Made by a program: the position numbers and the translations under genes
Shown here: positions 59,810-64,000 of the stretch, piece by piece
How the letters are laid out: each line of letters begins with the position of its first letter
Numbering within the stretch: position 1 is the stretch's first letter
Assembly (NCBI GenBank): GCA_964615765.1
Contig: CAZTQN010000002.1
Coordinates: forward strand, 62,001-126,000
From: CAZTQN01 sp964615765
GTDB taxonomy: Bacteria > Planctomycetota > Phycisphaerae > Phycisphaerales > UBA1924
Length of the DNA stretch: 64,000 bases
Direction of reading: 5' to 3'
Notes under the pieces: generated by a model
Databases searched by the model: none
Told to the model about the DNA's origin: nothing
The model's input: the letters and a program-made list of their open reading frames with translations, nothing else

Positions 59810-62368
59810 TCAGGGCCGGGATGACTCGTTGGCGGCCTCTTCGCGCCAGGCCCGCAGAGCGCGGGCCTGGTCGGCGCGGGCGGTGCGTTCGAGCGCGCTG
59901 GCCAGGCGGGCGATGGCGTCGAGCGTGAACTGGTGCGCGGTGCCGTACGCGCCGATGAGGCGGTTGATGCCGGCCCGCATGAGCGACTCGCCGCGGGCGT
60001 CGTTGGCGGCGTCATGATCGAGCAGGAGGACTTCGCCCAGGGTGGCTTCGGTGCGCCCGATGCTGCCGGCGAAGGTGCCGGGGAGGCGGGTGCGCATCGC
60101 GAGGGCGGCGTCGAGGAACTGCTGCGCGTCGGCGAAGCAGTCGCGGCGGGCGTGGAGCTGGCCGAGCAGGCTGAGAGCCTCGGCGACGGACTCGTGGTCG
60201 CCGCGGTGCACGGCGCGGCGGAGGTCGAGCGTGAGCGCGGCCTGGTGCACGCCCTGGTTGAGGAGGTCGCAGTAGATGGGCTCGGCGGCGGGGCCGAGCT
60301 GGTCGGCCTTGCGCATCTTGAGCGCGCCGATCTGCACGCGCGTGTCGGCGACGCGTGAGTCGTTCGGGCCGTACCACGCGACGCGGAGCGCCAGCGCCGT
60401 GTCGAGCAGCGGCTCGGCCTCGTCGAAGCGTTTCAGGCTGATGAGGTTGGCGATGATGTTGCTGAGGGGCGGGGCCATGGCCTTGGCCTGGTCGCCGCGG
60501 ATGCGCCGGACGTGGGCGAGCGATTCCTGGGCGTAGGTCAGCGCGTCTTCGTAGTGCCCCTGGCCGCGGATGGCGGCGGCGAGGGCGGTGAGGTATTCGC
60601 CCAGTTCGAGCGCGGCGGGGTCGGCCTGGCGCTGGTGTTCGACGACGGTGCGGAAGATGTCGGCGGCTTGGTCGTAGCGGCGGAGGCCGTGGAGCGTGGC
60701 CCCGAGCCAGTAGCGCGTCTTGATCGTGTCGGCGTGCTGGCGACCCAGGAGGGATTCGCGCATGGCGAGGGCGCGGGTGAGGTGCTCCTTCGCGGGTTCG
60801 AAGCGGCCTTGACGCCAGAGTGTCTCGCCCAGGTCCGTCAGCAGTTCGGCGAGTTTGCGCGAGGGTTCGGGCGAGCGGGATTCGCGGCGGGTGATGAGGT
60901 CCTGCAGGGTCGCGGCGGCGGCGGCGAGATCGCGCTGGCCACGCATGGCGCGGGCCAGGCGGGTGAGCATCATCTCGCGCTCGTCGGGTTGGTCGGCGAG
61001 GGTGGTCTCGACGATGCGCGACGATTCCTGCAGGTAGGCCTTGAGGTCGGGCACCAGCGGCGAGTCGGGCTCGTCGGGGTCGACCTTTTCCAGCGCGGAC
61101 CAGGTCGCTTCGGTGACGGCGAGCTTGGCCCGCTCGGCGTGAGCCGCGCGGAGCGCGAGCACGCCGGCGCCGACCAGCGCCAGCACCGCGGCGGCGGCGG
61201 CGGCGGCGATCAACGGGTTGCGGGCCAGGGCCTTGCGCAGCACGTACAGCGTGCTGTCCGGTCGAGCGCGGATGGGGCGTTTGTCGAGATACCGCCGAAG
61301 GTCGTCGGCGAGGGCGGCGGCGGAGGGGTAGCGGCGCTGCGGGTCGGGCGCGAGCGCGGTGCGGAGGATGAGGACCAGGTCGGCGTCGAGGCGCGGGGCG
61401 TAGTCGCGCGGGTCGGTGATGCGGGCGTGGCGGACGCGGTCGATGACGTCGCTGAGCGGGCCGTCGAGCGCGTAGGCGTGGTGCCCGGTGACGGCGCGAT
61501 AGGCGATGAGCCCGAGGGCGTAGACGTCGGTGCCGGCGTCGATGAGCGTCGGGTCGCCGGAGACCTGCTCGGGCGAGGCGAAGGCGATGGTGCCGACGAA
61601 GGCGCCGGCCTGGGTGGCGTGCAGGGCGTCGGGGGGCGCGTCGGCGTCCTGGGTGAACTTGGCGACGCCGAAGTCGAGGACCTTGGGCGCGGCGTCGTCG
61701 GTGACGAGGATGTTCGCGGGCTTGAGGTCGCGGTGGACGACGCCGCGGCGGTGGGCGTGGTCGACGGCGTCGCAGACCAGGGCGATGAGGCGGAGGCGGT
61801 CGGGCAGGCTGGGTGAGCGGGCGCGGAGGTAGTCGTCGAGCGGCTTGCCGCGGACGAGTTCCATCGCCATGTACGCGCGGGGCACGCCGTGGACCTCGGC
61901 GGCACCGGACTGATAGACCTGCGCGATGCCGGCGTGCTGGAGCAGGGCGAGGGCGGCGGCTTCATGCTCGAAGCGGCGGAGCAGCGCGGGGCTGACGCGC
62001 TCGGCGCGGATGAGTTTGAGCGCGACGTCGCGGCGCGGGGAGTCCTGGCTGGCGCGGTAGACCACGCCCATGCCGCCGACGCCGAGTTCGGCGGTGATGG
62101 TGAACGCGCCGATGCGTGTGCCGGGCGTGACGGGCGGGGGCGGCGGGGCCGGCGCGGCCCGGGCCCGCGGGCGGACGGCGGCGGCGAGTTCACGCTCGAG
62201 CGCCGCGTCCTGGCGGGCCTGCTCCAGCGCTGCGGCGCAGGTGGGGCAGGCGGAGAGGTGCTGCGATTGGTCCGCGTCTGGCGGGACGCCGGCGGCGAGC
62301 GCGTGCAGCGCGTCGAGCGCGATGCAGGCGGGGCTGGCGGCGGGCGTGCGCTCGGGCGGAGCGGGCAT
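59810..62368 (-). CDS. serine/threonine kinase with ZAS-like motif and TPR repeats
   Basis: An 852-residue membrane kinase. Near residue 37 it has HLSACPTC, the HxxxCxxC zinc pattern of anti-sigma factors. The kinase domain (about 86-365) is complete: AELGVGGMGVVYRA, ALKLIRAE, HRDLKPANILV, DFGVAK, ASPEQVSGD. A membrane helix (about 388-410) is followed by about ten TPR-like repeats (RALAMRESLLGRQHADTIK and similar). The ECF sigma gene ends 58 bases upstream on the same strand, a pairing known from planctomycetes, where the kinase is thought to control its sigma factor. Confidence 0.9.
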   Translation of the reverse strand: MPAPPERTPAASPACIALDALHALAAGVPPDADQSQHLSACPTCAAALEQARQDAALERELAAAVRPRARAAPAPPPPPVTPGTRIGAFTITAELGVGGMGVVYRASQDSPRRDVALKLIRAERVSPALLRRFEHEAAALALLQHAGIAQVYQSGAAEVHGVPRAYMAMELVRGKPLDDYLRARSPSLPDRLRLIALVCDAVDHAHRRGVVHRDLKPANILVTDDAAPKVLDFGVAKFTQDADAPPDALHATQAGAFVGTIAFASPEQVSGDPTLIDAGTDVYALGLIAYRAVTGHHAYALDGPLSDVIDRVRHARITDPRDYAPRLDADLVLILRTALAPDPQRRYPSAAALADDLRRYLDKRPIRARPDSTLYVLRKALARNPLIAAAAAAAVLALVGAGVLALRAAHAERAKLAVTEATWSALEKVDPDEPDSPLVPDLKAYLQESSRIVETTLADQPDEREMMLTRLARAMRGQRDLAAAAATLQDLITRRESRSPEPSRKLAELLTDLGETLWRQGRFEPAKEHLTRALAMRESLLGRQHADTIKTRYWLGATLHGLRRYDQAADIFRTVVEHQRQADPAALELGEYLTALAAAIRGQGHYEDALTYAQESLAHVRRIRGDQAKAMAPPLSNIIANLISLKRFDEAEPLLDTALALRVAWYGPNDSRVADTRVQIGALKMRKADQLGPAAEPIYCDLLNQGVHQAALTLDLRRAVHRGDHESVAEALSLLGQLHARRDCFADAQQFLDAALAMRTRLPGTFAGSIGRTEATLGEVLLLDHDAANDARGESLMRAGINRLIGAYGTAHQFTLDAIARLASALERTARADQARALRAWREEAANESSRP

Positions 62369-62425
62369 GGGGCGTGGGGCGTGGGGCCGGGCGGGGGGCG
62401 GGGCTGGAGGGGAGGGTGGTTGGAT

Positions 62426-63022
62426 TTACTCGTCGTCGTACGCGCTCTCGACGCGCGTGACGATCGAGCGCATGCGTTCGAGGCAGCGGCTCTTGGCGAG
62501 GTAGACCTCCTGGGCCGTCATGCCGAGGGTCGCCGCGACCTCGGGCACGGGGATCTGCTGGAGGGCGACCATCTCGAAGGCCTTGAGGTTGGCGGGGTCG
62601 AGGCGGTCGGAGGTGCGGAGCTGTTCGAGGGCGAGTCGGAGGATCTCGGCGCGGCGCTCGGCCTCCCAGGCGTCGGACCATTCGGCGTCGGTGCCTTCGG
62701 GGGCGAGGGTGGTTTCCAGACGGGCCGGGCCGCGGGCGCGGAGGCGGTGCAGGTCGGCGATGGCGGTGCGGGCGATGCCGATGAGCCACTGGCGGAGGCG
62801 GCCACGCTCGCGGTCGTAGCGCCCGGCCTGGTAGGCGCGGAAGAACGCGCCCATGGTTTCCTGGGCGGCGTCGGCGGCGTCTTCGTCGGAGAGGCCGGCG
62901 CGGCGGGCGAGGCTGGTGATGATGGGTCGGTAGCGGGCGTCGATCTCGGCCCAGGCGGCGTCGTTCTGCGGGTCACGCAGGGAGGCCAGCAGCGTGGAGG
63001 TGGTGCGGGTGGCGTCGATCAT
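62426..63022 (-). CDS. ECF sigma factor paired with a protein kinase
   Basis: A 198-residue extracytoplasmic-function sigma factor. Region 2: WAEIDARYRPIITSLARRAG, EDAADAAQETMGAFFRAYQA, and RGRLRQWLIGIARTAIADL. Region 4: LKAFEMVALQQIPVPEVAAT then GMTAQEVYLAKSRCLERMRS. The kinase gene follows, and it replaces the usual anti-sigma factor gene. The target promoters are unknown. Confidence 0.9.
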   Translation of the reverse strand: MIDATRTTSTLLASLRDPQNDAAWAEIDARYRPIITSLARRAGLSDEDAADAAQETMGAFFRAYQAGRYDRERGRLRQWLIGIARTAIADLHRLRARGPARLETTLAPEGTDAEWSDAWEAERRAEILRLALEQLRTSDRLDPANLKAFEMVALQQIPVPEVAATLGMTAQEVYLAKSRCLERMRSIVTRVESAYDDE

Positions 63023-63076
63023 GACCGCGTCGGCGGGCCCGCTTGAGAGCGCGATCGCGGGGCGACGACGGGGAGT

Positions 63077-64000
63077 TTATCCCGCGGCCGGGGCGGACCC
63101 GGCGGGCGGGCCGCCCGCGTGGGCGCGGCGGAGGGCGTGGCTTGAACAAAGAGCGATGAACGCGGCCCGGTCGATCGGCTTGGTGGCGTAGCCGACGCAG
63201 CCGGCGTTGAAGCAGCGTTCCCGCTCTTCGGGCATAGCGTGGGCCGTGAGCGCGATGACGGGCAGGCCGGGGGCGGCGGCACGGAGGGCGCGGGTCGCGG
63301 TGTACCCGTCCATCTCGGGCATCTGCATGTCCATGATGACCAGGTCGAAGCCCGGAGCGTTGGGGGGCGAGTGCTCGGCGGCGACGGCTTCGACGGCGAG
63401 GCGGCCGTTCTCGACCAGGCGAACCTGGGCCCCGGCGCGGGTGAGATACGCGAGGATGAGGCGCTGGTTGTCGGGCCCGTCTTCGGCGACGAGGATCCGC
63501 AGGCCCTCGAGCGGGCGAGCGGCGGGAGCGTCGCGGTGGGCGATGTTCGCAGCGGGCTCAACACGAGCGGGCGCTGGGCGCGTGGGGGCGGCGTCGTGCA
63601 GGTCGAGGGCGGCGGCGCGATCGACGGGGAGCGTGAGAGTGAAGCGGCTGCCGCGGCCTGGTTGGCTGTGCACGGTGATGGTCCCGCCCATGGCTTCGGC
63701 GAGTCGCCCGGAGATGGCAAGCCCGAGGCCCGTGCCGCCGAAGCGGCGCGTGGTGGTGGAATCGGCCTGGTGGAAGGCGGTGAAGAGCGCGGCGAGCTGA
63801 TCGGTGGTCATGCCGATGCCGGTGTCCTCGACGCTGATGCGGAGGGTCGGGGCGTCGGGCGCGGGCTCGAAGGCGAGGTGGATGCGGACGGAGCCGGTCT
63901 CGGTGAACTTGATCGCGTTGCCGACGAGGTTGGTGAGGATCTGCTTGAGGCGGACGGGGTCGGTGAGGATGGTGCGCGGGATGGGGCCTTGCTGGAGCAG
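63077..64000 (-). CDS. hybrid sensor histidine kinase, 3' part
   Basis: The 5' end lies beyond the right edge. The visible 307 residues include the ATP-binding domain, NLVGNAIKFTETG (N box), VEDTGIGM (G1), FHQADSTTTRRFGGTGLGLA (F and G2), and then a receiver domain, ILVAEDGPDNQRLILAYL, with the phosphorylated Asp in VIMDMQMPEMDGY and the Lys in YATKPID. The His-containing dimer domain and the sensor are not visible. The order fits a BarA/ArcB-like hybrid kinase. It lies upstream of the ECF sigma gene on the same strand. Confidence 0.92.
   Translation of the reverse strand: MLQQGPIPRTILTDPVRLKQILTNLVGNAIKFTETGSVRIHLAFEPAPDAPTLRISVEDTGIGMTTDQLAALFTAFHQADSTTTRRFGGTGLGLAISGRLAEAMGGTITVHSQPGRGSRFTLTLPVDRAAALDLHDAAPTRPAPARVEPAANIAHRDAPAARPLEGLRILVAEDGPDNQRLILAYLTRAGAQVRLVENGRLAVEAVAAEHSPPNAPGFDLVIMDMQMPEMDGYTATRALRAAAPGLPVIALTAHAMPEERERCFNAGCVGYATKPIDRAAFIALCSSHALRRAHAGGPPAGSAPAAG

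Noticed and set aside
1..64000. CRISPR array, insertion sequences, prophage or integrase genes
   Set aside because: No regularly spaced identical repeats, transposase or integrase motifs, or terminal inverted repeats were found.

Overview
The window is a GC-rich stretch of chromosome that most likely comes from a planctomycete, probably of the Phycisphaerae. The signs are pseudopilin-like proteins with class III signal peptides outside any pilus operon, a secreted protein tail of the form VPxP plus a hydrophobic stretch plus RRRR (PEP-CTERM-like), two secreted enzymes ending in dockerin-like repeats, many membrane proteins with an N-terminal CxxCGYD/CxECG zinc ribbon, an ECF sigma factor next to a Ser/Thr kinase with TPR repeats, and a HYExAFE family protein. 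I see no insertion sequence, prophage, CRISPR array or rRNA. Gene order is mostly housekeeping genes in short operons mixed with lineage-specific secreted proteins.

Left part (1-16 kb): a lipoprotein pair (COG3014 family and LpoB-like), a large secreted metalloprotease with P domain and dockerin, several small membrane proteins with zinc ribbons, serine hydroxymethyltransferase coupled to a FkbM-like methyltransferase, two paralogous zinc-ribbon membrane proteins, a pseudopilin, and a protein kinase overlapping a metallophosphatase. From 16 to 31 kb: peptidoglycan amidase, a small lipoprotein, TrmL, a Ca/Na antiporter, IspD, a VPxP-tailed secreted protein, an SRPBCC protein, a TolC-type outer membrane factor, an SH3-like secreted protein, two tandem copies of a pseudopilin plus single-TM protein cassette, and a sugar-nucleotide epimerase.

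Middle (31-48 kb): MnmE with a NifU-N protein, the c-di-AMP pair CdaA/CdaR, a MarR regulator, a short aspartate kinase, a strongly structured intergenic RNA candidate, DNA polymerase IV, dihydropteroate synthase, a secreted protein of unknown role, an aldehyde dehydrogenase, a pseudopilin of the H-X9-DG type, a trypsin-like protease with dockerin, and a RibB protein whose GTP cyclohydrolase II half has lost its zinc site. Right part (48-64 kb): DUF4112, a UvrD/RecB-type helicase-nuclease coupled to RsmD, a large unknown protein, a membrane PIN/TRAM protein, the SRP RNA, HYExAFE protein, ribosomal protein L34, RNase III, tRNA-Glu, another VPxP protein, the ECF/STK pair and the 3' part of a hybrid histidine kinase.

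The most notable general signal is in gene starts. A set of genes without Shine-Dalgarno sequences carries a TANNNT-type -10 box ending 5 or 6 bases before the start codon, which is the spacing expected of leaderless mRNAs, while other genes have clear AGGAG or GGAG sites. Gene calls rest on reading frames, motifs and start-site context; family names are recognition from sequence without a database search.
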